DNA of 64,000 nucleotides from Burkholderiales bacterium (GTDB taxonomy: Bacteria > Pseudomonadota > Gammaproteobacteria > Burkholderiales > Casimicrobiaceae), in the NCBI GenBank assembly GCA_031270015.1, contig JAISYH010000039.1, positions 1 to 64,000 of the forward strand. The letters run 5' to 3'. The notes beneath the pieces were generated by a model. That model did no database searches, had not been told where the DNA came from, and was given only the letters and a program-made list of their open reading frames with translations. How positions within the stretch are numbered: position 1 is the first letter of the stretch; every line of letters begins with the position of its first letter. Positions 1 through 9,531 of the stretch are shown one piece after another. The position numbers and the translations under genes are program-made.

Positions 1-141
1 GTCATCATCGAAGACTGGCGAATTCATTATAATGAAGCCAGACCTCATTCGAGCTTGGACTACCTGACGCCGAATGAGTTCAAAGAAAAGCTGGACAATG
101 ATTTACTAACAACGGCCCAATCCTCTAGTTCAACTTGGTAG
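1..141 (+). mobile_element. IS3-family transposase, C-terminal fragment
   Basis: An open frame enters from the left edge and ends at TAG 139-141. The residues (WRIHYNEARPHSSLDYLTP, then NEF) are the typical end of the DDE integrase domain of IS3-family OrfB. Only 46 residues are visible; the rest lies outside the window. About 10 bases past the stop the sequence reads GCGCAGGTCA (151-160), the complement of TGACCTGCGC. This resembles IS3-family (IS407-like) terminal repeats, so the element probably ends near 160. The family call is firm; the exact end is a guess because the other inverted repeat is not visible. Confidence 0.85.
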
Positions 142-150
142 GAAAAATGA

Positions 151-160
151 GCGCAGGTCA
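151..160. repeat. Putative right terminal inverted repeat of the IS3-type element
   Basis: GCGCAGGTCA ends 19 bases after the transposase stop codon. Read inward on the opposite strand it starts TGACCTGC, a common start for IS3/IS407-group ends. The partner repeat and target duplication lie outside the window. Confidence 0.4.
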
Positions 161-272
161 CAGGCTATGAGGATGATTTGGATTAAGTGCAATGGTTCCG
201 GCAAGATTGGCATGAAAGCCACGGAAATCATGATTATCTTTCTCCGCCATATCATTATCATTGGAAAAAATA

Positions 273-944
273 ATGAATAACCATGAGATTTTAGAGTCAT
301 CAAGTATTGTTTGGTATTATCATACTTATCAAGGCGTTTTCTCTGTATTGGAGACACTACGGAAAAAGAGCGAAAAACTTTATCTCTTGTGTGAAGCGAA
401 TACAGAGGAAACGGAGCCCTGGTTTTTCAGTGGATATCCAGAAATAGTCGAATATTTTAGAGAAACATATGAAAGAATTCTTCCAGATGCTCCGCCAGAA
501 TATAAAATTCTGAAAGAATACCCTGTTGATATTTATCTTAAATACTTTCTTATTGAAGGAATTGATTTAAGCGCATCGCATGCAATTGCGCAAGCTATTA
601 ACAATGCAATAATCATTATTTTTTCTAATAATCCGGGGGTGTCTTGGATAGAGAAGTTCATTAAAGCAGATAAAGAGGCGGACGGTCGATCAATAGAAAA
701 TGCCTTTTTGGCGAAACAAACAGAAATAATTGAGCGTTTTGAATTTTCTCTATTCGGTATTCTTCCGGACTGGGATTGTGATAATAATACATTGATTGTC
801 TCTAAAAATACAAAGCTATTAGAAGAATTATCTTCGAACACCGAGAATCGAAATGTTTGGCGCGCTCTGAAAATGAATATGTTTCCTGAAATGATGCCCA
901 GAGAAAAATATGCCGGAAGCAAAGATGAATTGAGAAAAGCATGA
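273..944 (+). CDS. Hypothetical protein (AT-rich orphan)
   Basis: A 223-residue protein from ATG 273; a TTG four codons upstream (261) is possible but less likely. I recognise no family. It is acidic and rich in aromatic residues and isoleucine, with no clear signal peptide or membrane segment apart from a short hydrophobic run (INNAIIIIFS) near residue 115. The DNA is much more AT-rich than the core genes to the right, and it sits directly beside an IS3-type end, which suggests acquired DNA. No convincing Shine-Dalgarno sequence precedes either start. It is probably a real gene because of its length and lack of stops. Function is unknown. Confidence 0.55.
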   Translation: MNNHEILESSSIVWYYHTYQGVFSVLETLRKKSEKLYLLCEANTEETEPWFFSGYPEIVEYFRETYERILPDAPPEYKILKEYPVDIYLKYFLIEGIDLSASHAIAQAINNAIIIIFSNNPGVSWIEKFIKADKEADGRSIENAFLAKQTEIIERFEFSLFGILPDWDCDNNTLIVSKNTKLLEELSSNTENRNVWRALKMNMFPEMMPREKYAGSKDELRKA

Positions 945-1137
945 TCGGTTCGTACAAATGGATATAGAAAACGTATGTGTGCATTGTCGGTTGTTTCGCC
1001 TAGGAAACTGACATCTTATGGCAATGTGAGGGTAGAGCAAGAAGTAGTGGTCTTGTTTGTGACGAATATCTATACGATGATTATATCGTTTCCGATGTAA
1101 GACTACCATCAATATAATAATAGCTAAGACTTCGTGA

Positions 1138-1350
1138 GGGTTATTTAGTGATTTCTGCCTTTATGAATCAACAGTGCCTACAATAACTAAAGAGCTAAAT
1201 CAGGCCTTGGCAAACGCTAAGAAAACGGAAAAAGCACTCAAAAGTGTTAAAAAAGAATATTTTTTCGACTCAATGAATGTCTGTTTTATAGGCGTTTCCA
1301 TTGAGAAATACATGCGTTACAGGAATATTCCGTTGACCGTAAAACCATAA
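1138..1350 (+). pseudogene. Degenerate ORF fragment, unknown family
   Basis: An open frame of 70 codons ends at TAA 1348-1350 and reads like protein (TITKELNQALANAKKTEKAL, then a Lys-rich helix and a C-terminal part ending LTVKP). It has no start codon at its upstream end and is preceded by an in-frame stop at 1135-1137. The AT-rich DNA just upstream (945-1137) holds only short broken frames. I read this as the tail of a decayed gene between the IS end and mobB. Confidence 0.35.
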
Positions 1351-1477
1351 AAGGGTAGCTTTTTTCTTGCTTTTTATTTGACGGATGGCTTTTATGCCCT
1401 GAAAAGTTTGTGTCCTCCCAATAGCCGTCGTACAATGGTCGCCAAATCACTCAAATCACTTATTCTGGGAAATTTCC

Positions 1478-2011
1478 GTGCGCGTGTTTGGCTTTGCTGG
1501 ATGGTCTGGGAGCGGCAAAACGACCTTGATCGAGAAACTGATTCCGTTGATGACGGAACGACGCTTGTCTGTTTCGGTGATCAAGCACGCGCATCATGCG
1601 GTGGATATCGACATTCCGGGCAAAGACAGTTATCGTTTGCGTTATGCGGGGTGTATGGAGGTATTGTTGGCGTCCGACGAGCGTTGGGCGTTGATGCACG
1701 AAAATCGCGGCGCGCCGGAGATATCCGTGCGCGAATCGTTGATGCGGCTTTCATATTGTGATTTGGTGTTCATTGAAGGTTATAAGCAATATTCCGTGCC
1801 GAAGCTGGAAATATTTCGTTCCGAAGTCGGTAAGCCACCGATGAGTACCGATGACGAGTACATCGTCGCGATCGCCACTAACGCGCCGGAAGGTATTGCC
1901 AACTCGCGCGCCTTGCCAATATTTGATTTATCCGATTTACAAACTATTATTGATTTTATCCTTCAAGAGGCGGTTTCTTCCGCCGATATTCTCGAAAAGG
2001 AAAAGATATGA
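1478..2011 (+). CDS. mobB: Molybdopterin-guanine dinucleotide biosynthesis protein B
   Basis: MobB is a GTP-binding accessory protein that assists MobA in attaching GMP to molybdopterin, forming the MGD cofactor used by enzymes such as NapA. The 177-residue product begins at GTG 1478 (MRVFGFAGWSGSGKTT), with a GGGA element just upstream. The P-loop GWSGSGKTT (residues 8-16) and VIKHAHH (about 34-40) are diagnostic, and FIEGYK follows near residue 98. Length is normal. The stop overlaps the moaD start by four bases (ATGA, 2008-2011), so mobB-moaD-moaE are probably translated from one message. Confidence 0.93.
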   Translation: MRVFGFAGWSGSGKTTLIEKLIPLMTERRLSVSVIKHAHHAVDIDIPGKDSYRLRYAGCMEVLLASDERWALMHENRGAPEISVRESLMRLSYCDLVFIEGYKQYSVPKLEIFRSEVGKPPMSTDDEYIVAIATNAPEGIANSRALPIFDLSDLQTIIDFILQEAVSSADILEKEKI

Positions 2012-2268
2012 TTTCATTGCGTTTGGTATACCTTGCTCGCTTGCGCGAGGCTTTTGAGATTTCCGGCGAAACGCTGGAAATCCCCGCCGAATCGCCGACG
2101 GTCGGCGATGTGGTCGCGTTGTTGCGCGAGCGCGGCGCGCCTTGGTCTTATGAATTGGCGGAAGGACGTGCCGTGCGTGTCGCCGTCAACCACGAAATGG
2201 CGGGACTGCATACTTCGTTGCGGACGCACGATGAGCTTGCGTTTTTTCCGCCGGTCACGGGCGGTTGA
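2008..2268 (+). CDS. moaD: Molybdopterin synthase sulfur-carrier subunit
   Basis: MoaD is the small ubiquitin-fold subunit of molybdopterin synthase. Its C-terminal Gly-Gly is adenylated and thiocarboxylated, then donates sulfur to precursor Z (cPMP) within the MoaE active site. The 86-residue product has the expected length. It ends in FFPPVTGG, the conserved tail with the terminal GG. It overlaps mobB by four bases and precedes moaE by 27 bases. Confidence 0.94.
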   Translation: MISLRLVYLARLREAFEISGETLEIPAESPTVGDVVALLRERGAPWSYELAEGRAVRVAVNHEMAGLHTSLRTHDELAFFPPVTGG

Positions 2269-2295
2269 TCACGAAATAGCGACGGAGGATTTCCG

Positions 2296-2754
2296 ATGAC
2301 GGTTTGCGTTCGGGTGCAACAGGAAGATTTCGATGTCGGCGCGGAAGTCACCGCGTTGCGCGAAGGTGATGGGCGTGTCGGCGCGGTCGCTGTTTTCGTC
2401 GGTATGGTACGCGATGTGAGCGAAGAAACCAATATTGTCGCAATGACATTAGAACACTATCCGGGCATGACTGAAAAGTCGCTGATACGGATCATTGAGG
2501 AAGCGCAACGGCGTTTTGCTATTTTGGGCGCGACGGTGATTCATCGCGTTGGCACATTGCGACCGCTCGATCAGATCGTGCTGATCGCCGTGAAGAGCGA
2601 ACATCGCGGCGAAGCGTTCGACGCTTGCCGTTTCATCATCGATTACCTCAAAACGGAAGCGCCGTTTTGGAAGCAGGAAGTAACGCCCGATGGCACGCGA
2701 TGGGTCAATGCGCGTGTCAGCGACGATGCGGCGCGTTCGCGCTGGGAATCATAA
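2296..2754 (+). CDS. moaE: Molybdopterin synthase catalytic subunit
   Basis: MoaE converts cyclic pyranopterin monophosphate to molybdopterin using sulfur from MoaD thiocarboxylate. The 152-residue product shows the family landmarks in order: VFVGMVRD near residue 36, LEHYPGM near 52, IHRVGTL near 83, SEHR near 100 and the active-site region KTEAPFWK near 115. It follows moaD on the same strand and probably shares its transcript. The cofactor it makes is needed by NapA, encoded 17 kb downstream. Confidence 0.95.
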   Translation: MTVCVRVQQEDFDVGAEVTALREGDGRVGAVAVFVGMVRDVSEETNIVAMTLEHYPGMTEKSLIRIIEEAQRRFAILGATVIHRVGTLRPLDQIVLIAVKSEHRGEAFDACRFIIDYLKTEAPFWKQEVTPDGTRWVNARVSDDAARSRWES

Positions 2755-2781
2755 AGCGATAAATCATTTAATATTAATATT

Positions 2782-3162
2782 ATGTTTTGGTATCATTTAC
2801 TCGGTGTATCTTTCGGCGCAGCAGTTGGCGCGACGTTGCGTTGGGGGCTTTCTTATACATTCAATGAAATCATTCCCAACTTTCCGTTGGGCACGTTATT
2901 ATGTAATCTCATCGGCGGGTTGGCGATAGGTGTTGCGTTGGCGCTCTTTCTGACCCATGATTGGTCGGACGCTTGGCGACATTTCGTTGTTACCGGATTG
3001 CTCGGCGGATTGACCACGTTTTCGACATTTTCAGCGGAAATATCGCTTTTGTTGATGCGTAGCGAATACTTGGTTGCTATGTTTTTGGCGTTTTCGCATC
3101 TTTTGGGATCGTTGCTTTTGACGATTATCGGATTTACGCTCGTCTGTTGGATCACACAATAA
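2782..3162 (+). CDS. crcB: Fluoride ion channel CrcB/FluC
   Basis: A small inner-membrane protein of the CrcB/Fluc family, which forms dual-topology dimers that export fluoride. The 126 residues form four hydrophobic segments. Signature stretches are visible: GATLRWGLS near residue 18, GTLLCNLIGG near 37 and GGLTTFSTFSAE near 76, the last containing the pore phenylalanines. It starts 27 bases after moaE. I see no room for a crcB-type fluoride riboswitch in that short gap. Confidence 0.95.
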   Translation: MFWYHLLGVSFGAAVGATLRWGLSYTFNEIIPNFPLGTLLCNLIGGLAIGVALALFLTHDWSDAWRHFVVTGLLGGLTTFSTFSAEISLLLMRSEYLVAMFLAFSHLLGSLLLTIIGFTLVCWITQ

Positions 3163-3181
3163 TTTTTCGGGAGTTTTTACG

Positions 3182-4156
3182 ATGCATCATGCTATTAGAA
3201 TACATCAAACTGGTACGGCGGACGCACTGAAATTTGAAGCCGTCGATGTCGGCGATCCAAAGGCGGACGAGGTGCGCGTCAGGCATACCGCAATTGGCGT
3301 CAATTTTATTGACATTTATTTTCGCAACGGGCTTTATCCGACGCCGTTGCCAAGTGGCTTGGGTATGGAAGGCGCGGGCGTGGTCGAAGCGGTTGGTAGC
3401 AATGTTACGGATTTTAAAGTGGGTGACCGCGTCGCGTATTGCAACGGCGCGTTAGGGGCCTATAGCGAAGAACGCTTGATTCCCGCTGAATTTCTCGTTC
3501 ATGTCCCCGAAGGTGTCGACGATGAATCGGCAGCGGCGGCATTACTCAAAGGGCTGACCGTGCAATATCTGTTCCGGCAGACATACCGCTTGGTGGCAGG
3601 TGAGATGTTTTTGTTTCACGCCGCTGCCGGAGGCGTGGGGTTGATCGCTTGCCAGTGGGCGAAGGCGTTGGGAGCGGTGATGATTGGTACCGTTGGTAGC
3701 GACGAAAAAGCAGAATTGGCTTTGGCACACGGTTGCGCGCACGTGATCAACTACCGCAAAGAAAATTTCGTCGAGCGCGTTCGGGATCTGACGAACGGCA
3801 AAGGCGTCAAAGTTGTTTATGACTCGGTCGGGCGTGATACTTTCCCGATGTCGTTGGATTGCTTGTCTCCGCATGGTTTATGGGTGAGTTTTGGTAACGC
3901 GTCAGGAGCGGTGCCACCCTTTGAGATTGGCATATTATCGCAAAAAGGTTCGCTCTTCATGACGCGCCCGACGCTGTTCAGCTACGCCGCGACGCGCGAC
4001 GCGCTTCAGGAGATGAGCAAGGAACTTTTTGGTTTGCTATCGAGCGGGCAAATCCGAGCGACGCCGCGCCACCGTTTCGCGCTCAGGGACGCGCCGGAAG
4101 CGCACCGTTTGCTCGAATCGCGGAAAACAAGCGGAGCGACGGTTTTGATTCCGTAA
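3182..4156 (+). CDS. qor: Quinone oxidoreductase, zinc-free MDR family
   Basis: A 324-residue NADPH-dependent quinone oxidoreductase of the medium-chain dehydrogenase/reductase superfamily, of the E. coli QorA type. It has an N-terminal GroES-like domain (GLGMEGAGVVEAVG near residue 60) and a Rossmann nucleotide-binding domain (HAAAGGVGLIACQWAKALGA near 145-165). The Cys/His zinc ligands of alcohol dehydrogenases are absent. An RBS-like GGGAG lies before ATG 3182. It is a cytosolic one-electron quinone reductase by homology; the in vivo substrate is not shown. Confidence 0.9.
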   Translation: MHHAIRIHQTGTADALKFEAVDVGDPKADEVRVRHTAIGVNFIDIYFRNGLYPTPLPSGLGMEGAGVVEAVGSNVTDFKVGDRVAYCNGALGAYSEERLIPAEFLVHVPEGVDDESAAAALLKGLTVQYLFRQTYRLVAGEMFLFHAAAGGVGLIACQWAKALGAVMIGTVGSDEKAELALAHGCAHVINYRKENFVERVRDLTNGKGVKVVYDSVGRDTFPMSLDCLSPHGLWVSFGNASGAVPPFEIGILSQKGSLFMTRPTLFSYAATRDALQEMSKELFGLLSSGQIRATPRHRFALRDAPEAHRLLESRKTSGATVLIP

Positions 4157-4205
4157 ATTTGTCGTCGGAAAGATTTGCGTGGTATCTTTTTCGCCTGATT
4201 TCTGG

Positions 4206-4211
4206 TAAAAT
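4206..4211 (+). promoter_or_regulatory. Possible -10 of the rimP-nusA-infB promoter
   Basis: TAAAAT occurs between qor and rimP. No good -35 lies 16-18 bases upstream (TTGCGT at 4175-4180 is 25 bases away). It would start RNA near 4218, just ahead of the hairpin at 4233-4264. Confidence 0.3.
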
Positions 4212-4232
4212 CCGCGTCGGATAATAACGACC

Positions 4233-4264
4233 AAAAATGGGCTGTGAACAGCCCATTTTTTTTT
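4233..4264 (+). terminator. Terminator hairpin in the rimP-nusA leader
   Basis: A perfect stem ATGGGCTG / CAGCCCAT with a four-base TGAA loop, extended by A/U pairs, is followed by an unbroken run of nine T. This is a textbook intrinsic terminator. It ends only 15 bases before the rimP ATG. It may end qor transcription, but if the promoter lies just upstream it would act as an attenuator of rimP-nusA-infB. Confidence 0.85.
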
Positions 4265-4279
4265 CTGTGAATTTTGTTT

Positions 4280-4726
4280 ATGAATATTGGTGAAATTTTG
4301 GCTCACACGTTACCGGCGCTCGGTTTTGAGTTGGTGGACTTGGAAATGTCCCCCAAAGGACGGACGATACGTGTTTTCATCGACGCGCCCGATGGGGTGA
4401 CGGTCGATGATTGCGCGCGTGTCAGCCATCATTTGACGCATTTATTCATGGTGGAAAACATTGATTACGATCGGCTTGAAGTTTCTTCGCCCGGGTTGGA
4501 TCGCCCGTTGAAAAAATTAGCGGACTTTGACCGTTTTCAAGGCGAAGAAGCGCAGTTCGTTTTGCGCAAGCCGATTGCCGGCGTTGGGAAAATGAAGGCG
4601 CTTTTGCGAGGCGTCGACGGGAATCAGATACTTGTCGAACGGAATGGGGAAACGACAGCGATTGATTTTTCACAAATCGAACGGGCGAAGCTCGTTCCCA
4701 GAATTGAATGGGGAAAAACAAAATGA
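4280..4726 (+). CDS. rimP: Ribosome maturation factor RimP
   Basis: RimP is needed for assembly of the 30S subunit. The 148-residue product has the N-terminal domain with [20 protein letters not shown] and the conserved [12 protein letters not shown] near residue 74, then the C-terminal Sm-like domain. I chose ATG 4280 over the in-frame TTG 4274; neither has a strong Shine-Dalgarno sequence. The stop overlaps nusA (ATGA, 4723-4726), the conserved rimP-nusA-infB order of bacteria. Confidence 0.95.
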   Translation: MNIGEILAHTLPALGFELVDLEMSPKGRTIRVFIDAPDGVTVDDCARVSHHLTHLFMVENIDYDRLEVSSPGLDRPLKKLADFDRFQGEEAQFVLRKPIAGVGKMKALLRGVDGNQILVERNGETTAIDFSQIERAKLVPRIEWGKTK

Positions 4727-6234
4727 ACCGCGATGTGCTGCTTTTGGTGGACGCGCTGGCGCGTGAGAAAAACGTTTCCAAAGACGTCGTTTTTTTGGCG
4801 TTGGAATACGCGCTTGCGTCGGCAACCAAGAAGCGTTTCAAAGAAGAGGTGGACGTTCATGTCGTGATCGACCATGAAACCGGCGATTACAAGGCGTTCC
4901 GCCGTTGGACGGTCGTGCCGGACGATGAGCACGAAGAGCCTTCGCGCCAAATCGCGATGACCGATGTGATCGAGCAAAACATGGGATTGGAAATCGGCGA
5001 TATCGTCGAAGAACCTCTGGAAGCGGTCGAGTTCGGGAGAATTGGCGCGCAAGCGGCGAAACAAGTCATTTTGCAACGCATCCGCGACGCCGAGCGCGAG
5101 CAAATCATCAACGATTTTTTAGATCGGCAAGACAATTTGATCAATGGTACAGTCAAACGCATTGAGCGCGGTAACATCATTCTTGAATCGGGCAAGATCG
5201 AGGGCGTCATCCCGCGCGATCAAGTCATTCCCAGAGAGATGCTGCGTATCGGCGACCGCGTGCGCGCCTACGTAATGAAAGTGGATCGGCAAGCCAAAGG
5301 ACCTCAGTTGATTTTGTCACGAACCGCGCCCGAATTTCTGGTGCGCTTGTTCGAATTGGAAGTGCCGGAAATCGAGGAAAAGTTGATTGAAATCATTGGC
5401 GCCGCGCGCGATCCCGGCTTGCGCGCGAAAATCGCCGTGCGTTCCAATGATCCGCGTCTCGACGCGCAAGGCACTTGCATCGGTATGCGCGGTTCGAGAG
5501 TAACGGCGGTGACCAATGAATTGTCGGGCGAGCGTATCGACATCGTGCTGTGGTCGGACGATCCGGCGAAATACGTGATCAATGCGCTGGCGCCGGCGGA
5601 AGTCCAAAGTATCGTCGTCGATGAAGACATGCACTCGATGGACGTTGCCGTTAGTGAGGAAAATTTGGCGATTGCAATTGGTCGTAACGGGCAAAACGTT
5701 CGCTTGGCTTCGGAGATGACGGGTTGGCAAATCAATTTGATGAATACCGAAGATTCGCAGAAAAAGCACGAAGAAGAAACGCAAAAATTGCATTCGTTAT
5801 TTACCGAGCGTTTGGACGTTGATGACGAAGTTGCCGATATTTTAGTTAGCGAAGGATTTTCATCGCTCGAAGAAATCGCTTATGTGCCGCTCAACGAGAT
5901 GCAGGAAATCGAGGCGTTCGACGAAGAAACCATCGAGGAATTGCGCAAGCGCGCGCGCAGTGCGTTGTTGACCAATGAAATCGCGTTGGAAGAAAGTGTC
6001 AAAGATGTCGAGGAAGCGATGTTGCAACTCGAGGGCATGTCCATGGCGCTGGCGTCGGAACTTGCCAAGCACGGAATCAAAACGCGCGACGGTCTTGCCG
6101 ATCTTGCCGTCGATGAGTTGATGGAAATGGTTGATTTGCGGGAAGACCAAGCGCAGGAATTGATCATGAAAGCGCGCGCGCACTGGTTTGCCGACGAGGA
6201 AGAAACTGTTTCGGACAGAGGCGAGAACGCCTAA
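4723..6234 (+). CDS. nusA: Transcription termination/antitermination factor NusA
   Basis: NusA binds RNA polymerase and modulates pausing, intrinsic termination and antitermination. The product from ATG 4723 is 503 residues, the usual length for proteobacteria. Domain order: RNAP-binding N-terminal domain (1-125), S1 (about 135-200), KH1 and KH2 (about 205-345, with [14 protein letters not shown] and [13 protein letters not shown]), and two C-terminal acidic repeats (about 365-420 and 440-495). An in-frame ATG at 4708 lies inside rimP; the four-base overlap start at 4723 is preferred. NusA could act on the leader hairpin upstream of its own operon. Confidence 0.97.
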   Translation: MNRDVLLLVDALAREKNVSKDVVFLALEYALASATKKRFKEEVDVHVVIDHETGDYKAFRRWTVVPDDEHEEPSRQIAMTDVIEQNMGLEIGDIVEEPLEAVEFGRIGAQAAKQVILQRIRDAEREQIINDFLDRQDNLINGTVKRIERGNIILESGKIEGVIPRDQVIPREMLRIGDRVRAYVMKVDRQAKGPQLILSRTAPEFLVRLFELEVPEIEEKLIEIIGAARDPGLRAKIAVRSNDPRLDAQGTCIGMRGSRVTAVTNELSGERIDIVLWSDDPAKYVINALAPAEVQSIVVDEDMHSMDVAVSEENLAIAIGRNGQNVRLASEMTGWQINLMNTEDSQKKHEEETQKLHSLFTERLDVDDEVADILVSEGFSSLEEIAYVPLNEMQEIEAFDEETIEELRKRARSALLTNEIALEESVKDVEEAMLQLEGMSMALASELAKHGIKTRDGLADLAVDELMEMVDLREDQAQELIMKARAHWFADEEETVSDRGENA

Positions 6235-6282
6235 AAACGAGAATCGACGCGCCAGCTCATCAGGATCAGGAGAAAAACCAGA

Positions 6283-9090
6283 ATGCCTACGACGATTGAA
6301 TCATTTGCCGAAGAACTCAAGCTGTCTATCGATACGCTAATCGAGCAGTTGGCGGCTGCCGGTATCGAAGGCAAGAAGGCGGGAGATAAATTGACTGCCC
6401 GCGATAAGTCGGAATTGCTCGAATATTTGCAAAAACAGCACGGTGGCGCGATGGTGCCTAAAAAGCGCATCACGCTCACGCGCAAACAGACGACAGAAAT
6501 TCGCGCTCCGGCGGGAACGGGCAAAGCGCGTACGATTCAAGTCGAGGTTCGCAAAAAGCGCGTATTGGTGCGGCGCGAGGAAGTTGAAGCGTTAGCGGCG
6601 ACGCAACAAGCGGAAGCCGCAAAAAAAACGAGCGTGGAGGAAGAAGTGCAAACGGTTTCGTCGTTGGCGGCGGAAGAAGACATCGCCAAACCGATAGTCG
6701 GCGCGCCGGCGACCGAAATCGTCAGGACGATCAGCAAACGCGCGACAAAAAAAGAAGCGGAAACGCCGTCTCCTGTGGAGAAAAAAACCGCTTCGCCGAA
6801 AACGGGTTCGAAAGAGAAAAAAGCGGCGACCAAGAAAGCTGTCAAAAAGAAAACGCAAGATGGCGTCAAAACGGTTACGCCAAAGCCGGTTTTAAGCGAA
6901 GAAGAGCGTCAGGCACGCGAAAAAGAAGAACGCCGTTCGCAGGAATTGATTGCGCGTCAGCAAGAAGATTTGCGCCGTAAACAAGAGCTTGAAAACGTGC
7001 GGCGCGCGAAGAAAGAGCGCGAGCAAGCGGAAAAAGAGCGCGGAACTGCCGAGAAAGAACAGCGCGGAACTGCGGAGCGCGAAGAAAAAACGAAAGAGAA
7101 ACAAGAACTCAAAGGCACGCTCCATCGACCGGAACACAAAAAACCCGGTAAAAAAGAAGGTAAAAAAACCAATGTGCGCGAACTTGTCGTCGATTACGAC
7201 GAAGAGCGCCGCAACATGGGTTTGCGTCCGCGTGGCGGTAGCGCCGCAACATGGCGTGGCGGTCCCAGGAGTAAACGCCGCGAAGAGAGAGGAGATATCC
7301 CCACACCAAGCATCTCGATTGCGCCGGTCGTGCGCGATGTGGTCGTGCCGGAAACGATTACTGTTGCCGATCTCTCGCACAAGATGTCGGTAAAAGCAGC
7401 GGAAGTCATCAAAACGCTGATGAAAATGGGGATGATGGTCACGATCAACCAAATGCTCGATCAAGAGACGGCAATGATCGTCGTTGAAGAAATGGGGCAC
7501 AAAGCAGTTTCCGCGCAACCGGATGATCCCGATGCGTTACTGATGGCAGATGAAGCCAAAGTGGTGAGCGATGCTGAATTATTGCCGCGTCCGCCTGTCG
7601 TGACGGTGATGGGACATGTCGATCATGGCAAAACTTCATTGCTCGACTACATTCGCAGAACGCGGGTGGCGAGCGGCGAAGCGGGCGGTATTACGCAGCA
7701 CATCGGCGCTTATCATGTCGAAACGCCGAAAGGCACGATTACATTCCTTGATACGCCCGGACACGAAGCATTTACCGCGATGCGCGCGCGTGGCGCGCAG
7801 GTTACTGATATCGTGATTCTCGTGGTTGCCGCCGACGATGGCGTGATGCCGCAAACCAAAGAAGCCATTGCGCATGCGCGCGCCGGTAATGTGCCGATCG
7901 TGGTTGCGGTCAATAAAATTGATAAAGCGGACGCTAATACGGAGCGTGTGAAACAAGAATTGGTGGTCGAGAACGTCATTCCCGAAGAATACGGCGGCGA
8001 TACGCAATTCGTCGAAGTCTCCGCGAAAACAGGGCAAGGCATCGACGAATTACTTGACGCCGTGTTGTTGCAAGCGGAAGTATTGGAACTCAGGGCGCCG
8101 CGTGACGCGCCAGCCAAGAGCATCGTGATCGAATCTCGTCTCGACAAAGGGCGCGGCGCCGTTGCCAGCGTGTTGGTGCAATCCGGCACGTTGAGACGCG
8201 GCGATATCGTATTAGTCGGCGCGGTGTATGGGCGCGTACGCGCGATGGTCGACGAAAACGGCAAAGCGATCGAAGAAGCTGGTCCGGCGATTCCCGTCGA
8301 AATTCAGGGCTTATCTGACGTGCCGATGGCGGGCGAGGACATATTGGTCCTGAACGATGAACGACGCGCCCGCGAAGTCGCGCTATTCCGTCAAGGCAAG
8401 TTCCGCGACGTTCGTTTAGCGCGCCAACAAGCAGCCAAACTCGAAAATATGTTTGAAAACATAGGTGAAAACGAAATCAAACGTTTGCCGCTCATCATCA
8501 AAGCCGACGTTCAAGGAAGTTACGAAGCCTTGCAGCAAACCTTGTCCAAACTGTCTACCAAGGAAGTCAAAATCGACATCGTTCACGCGGCGGTCGGCGG
8601 TATTACCGAATCCGATATTAACTTAGCGATTGCCTCGCAAGCTGTGGTGATCGGATTCAATACCCGCGCGGACACATCGGCAAGAAAACTCGCCGAACTG
8701 AACGGCGTTCAAATTCGCTATTACAATATTATTTATGAAGCGGCGGATGACGTCAAAGCCGCGCTGTCCGGCTTGTTGTCGCCAGAAAAACGCGAACAAC
8801 AATTAGGACTGATCGACGTGCGCGAAGTATTCCGTATTCCGAAAGTCGGAACGGTGGCGGGCTGTTATGTGCTCGAAGGCATGGTACAACGCAATTCGCG
8901 CGTGCGCGTGTTGCGTGACAATGTGGTGATTCACGATGGCGAACTCGACTCATTGAAGCGCTTCAAAGACGATGTCAAAGAAGTGAAATCGGGATTCGAA
9001 TGCGGCTTATCGCTGAAAAACTTCAACGATATCCAAACCGGCGATCAACTCGAAGTGTACCAAGTGGTCGAAATAGCCCGGACACTGTGA
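6283..9090 (+). CDS. infB: Translation initiation factor IF-2
   Basis: IF-2 is the GTPase that recruits fMet-tRNA to the 30S subunit and promotes 50S joining. The 935-residue product has an N-terminal IF2N domain, a long Lys/Glu/Ala-rich linker (about 90-300), a second IF2N domain near 350, and the G domain: GHVDHGKT near 444, DTPGHEAF near 490, NKID near 544, SAKTG near 580. Domains II-IV follow. A strong AGGAGA lies before ATG 6283. The usual followers rbfA and truB are absent; a prophage-like island begins just after the stop. Confidence 0.97.
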   Translation: MPTTIESFAEELKLSIDTLIEQLAAAGIEGKKAGDKLTARDKSELLEYLQKQHGGAMVPKKRITLTRKQTTEIRAPAGTGKARTIQVEVRKKRVLVRREEVEALAATQQAEAAKKTSVEEEVQTVSSLAAEEDIAKPIVGAPATEIVRTISKRATKKEAETPSPVEKKTASPKTGSKEKKAATKKAVKKKTQDGVKTVTPKPVLSEEERQAREKEERRSQELIARQQEDLRRKQELENVRRAKKEREQAEKERGTAEKEQRGTAEREEKTKEKQELKGTLHRPEHKKPGKKEGKKTNVRELVVDYDEERRNMGLRPRGGSAATWRGGPRSKRREERGDIPTPSISIAPVVRDVVVPETITVADLSHKMSVKAAEVIKTLMKMGMMVTINQMLDQETAMIVVEEMGHKAVSAQPDDPDALLMADEAKVVSDAELLPRPPVVTVMGHVDHGKTSLLDYIRRTRVASGEAGGITQHIGAYHVETPKGTITFLDTPGHEAFTAMRARGAQVTDIVILVVAADDGVMPQTKEAIAHARAGNVPIVVAVNKIDKADANTERVKQELVVENVIPEEYGGDTQFVEVSAKTGQGIDELLDAVLLQAEVLELRAPRDAPAKSIVIESRLDKGRGAVASVLVQSGTLRRGDIVLVGAVYGRVRAMVDENGKAIEEAGPAIPVEIQGLSDVPMAGEDILVLNDERRAREVALFRQGKFRDVRLARQQAAKLENMFENIGENEIKRLPLIIKADVQGSYEALQQTLSKLSTKEVKIDIVHAAVGGITESDINLAIASQAVVIGFNTRADTSARKLAELNGVQIRYYNIIYEAADDVKAALSGLLSPEKREQQLGLIDVREVFRIPKVGTVAGCYVLEGMVQRNSRVRVLRDNVVIHDGELDSLKRFKDDVKEVKSGFECGLSLKNFNDIQTGDQLEVYQVVEIARTL

Positions 9091-9126
9091 GATTATCTAT
9101 TAAGGAACCTCTGATCAACTTGATCG

Positions 9127-9151
9127 TCATTGCGAGCGAAGCGCGGCAAAC
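9127..9151. repeat. Short dispersed-repeat-like element
   Basis: CGTCATTGCGAGCGAAGCG followed by CGGCAA resembles short intergenic repeats that start CGTCATTGCGAG in many proteobacterial genomes. Only one copy is seen here, so the call rests on remembered resemblance. Confidence 0.3.
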
Positions 9152-9219
9152 CACACCGCGCGACGTTGGCAAAAATTGCCAACGCGCTGGAAATCAGCGC
9201 CGATCAGATTGATTTTTGA
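9151..9219 (+). pseudogene. C-terminal fragment of an XRE/HTH_3-type regulator
   Basis: The frame reads PHRATLAKIANALEISADQI, then DF and a stop. This is the last helix and tail typical of Cro/CI-like HTH_3 domains. The N-terminal part and start are missing, and the repeat-like element at 9127 sits at the break. It is probably the remnant of a phage repressor gene. Confidence 0.5.
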
Positions 9220-9251
9220 AACAGAATTGAAAGGAGCGCGCAATGAAAACC
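9211..9251. repeat. 41-bp direct repeat, copy 1 (leader, RBS and start)
   Basis: The segment begins GATTTTTGAAACAGAATTG and continues through AAAGGAG, ATG and the codons for Met-Lys-Thr. It matches 10168-10208 at 40 of 41 positions. It therefore holds the stop region of one frame, a strong ribosome-binding site and the first codons of the next gene. Confidence 0.9.
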
Positions 9252-9446
9252 CGTGACGACCGTATCGCAGCGTTCATCAACCGCTGCACAGAAATTATGG
9301 AAAAGATCGAACCGACACCAGACGGTAAATGGAAACTCGTTTTGCCTGAACCCAGCGACGAAGCAGAGGAAGAGGCGTTGTGCCTCTTCATTCAGGTTGT
9401 CACGGAAGAGATTGGGATGCCGCCCGTATCTGGCGGCGTTAATTGA
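9243..9446 (+). CDS. Small hypothetical protein, prophage-remnant region
   Basis: A 67-residue acidic protein (MKTRDDRIAAFINRCTEIME start; PVSGGVN end). It has a strong Shine-Dalgarno sequence (AAAGGAG, seven bases before the ATG) within the duplicated 41-bp leader. I recognise no family. It lies between an HTH fragment and an operator-containing promoter, so a phage or plasmid accessory origin is likely. Confidence 0.55.
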   Translation: MKTRDDRIAAFINRCTEIMEKIEPTPDGKWKLVLPEPSDEAEEEALCLFIQVVTEEIGMPPVSGGVN

Positions 9447-9460
9447 AATCTGCGCGTTGT

Positions 9461-9500
9461 TAAAATTTTTTTCAAAACATCAAAAAAAAAATCAAAAAAA
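9461..9500. repeat. A-rich repeat, copy 1
   Basis: A TAAAATTTTT-type stretch followed by AACATCAAAAAA recurs with few changes at 10116-10150. Together with the 41-bp leader repeat this shows that the intergenic DNA of the island was duplicated. Confidence 0.6.
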
Positions 9501-9502
9501 GG

Positions 9503-9531
9503 TTGACTTGTTTGAATATGTGTGCTACTAT
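9503..9531 (+). promoter_or_regulatory. Sigma-70 promoter
   Basis: TTGACT (9503-9508), a 17-base spacer and TACTAT (9526-9531). It is the best-matched promoter in the island and lies about 35 bases upstream of the 9565 gene. Confidence 0.75.
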
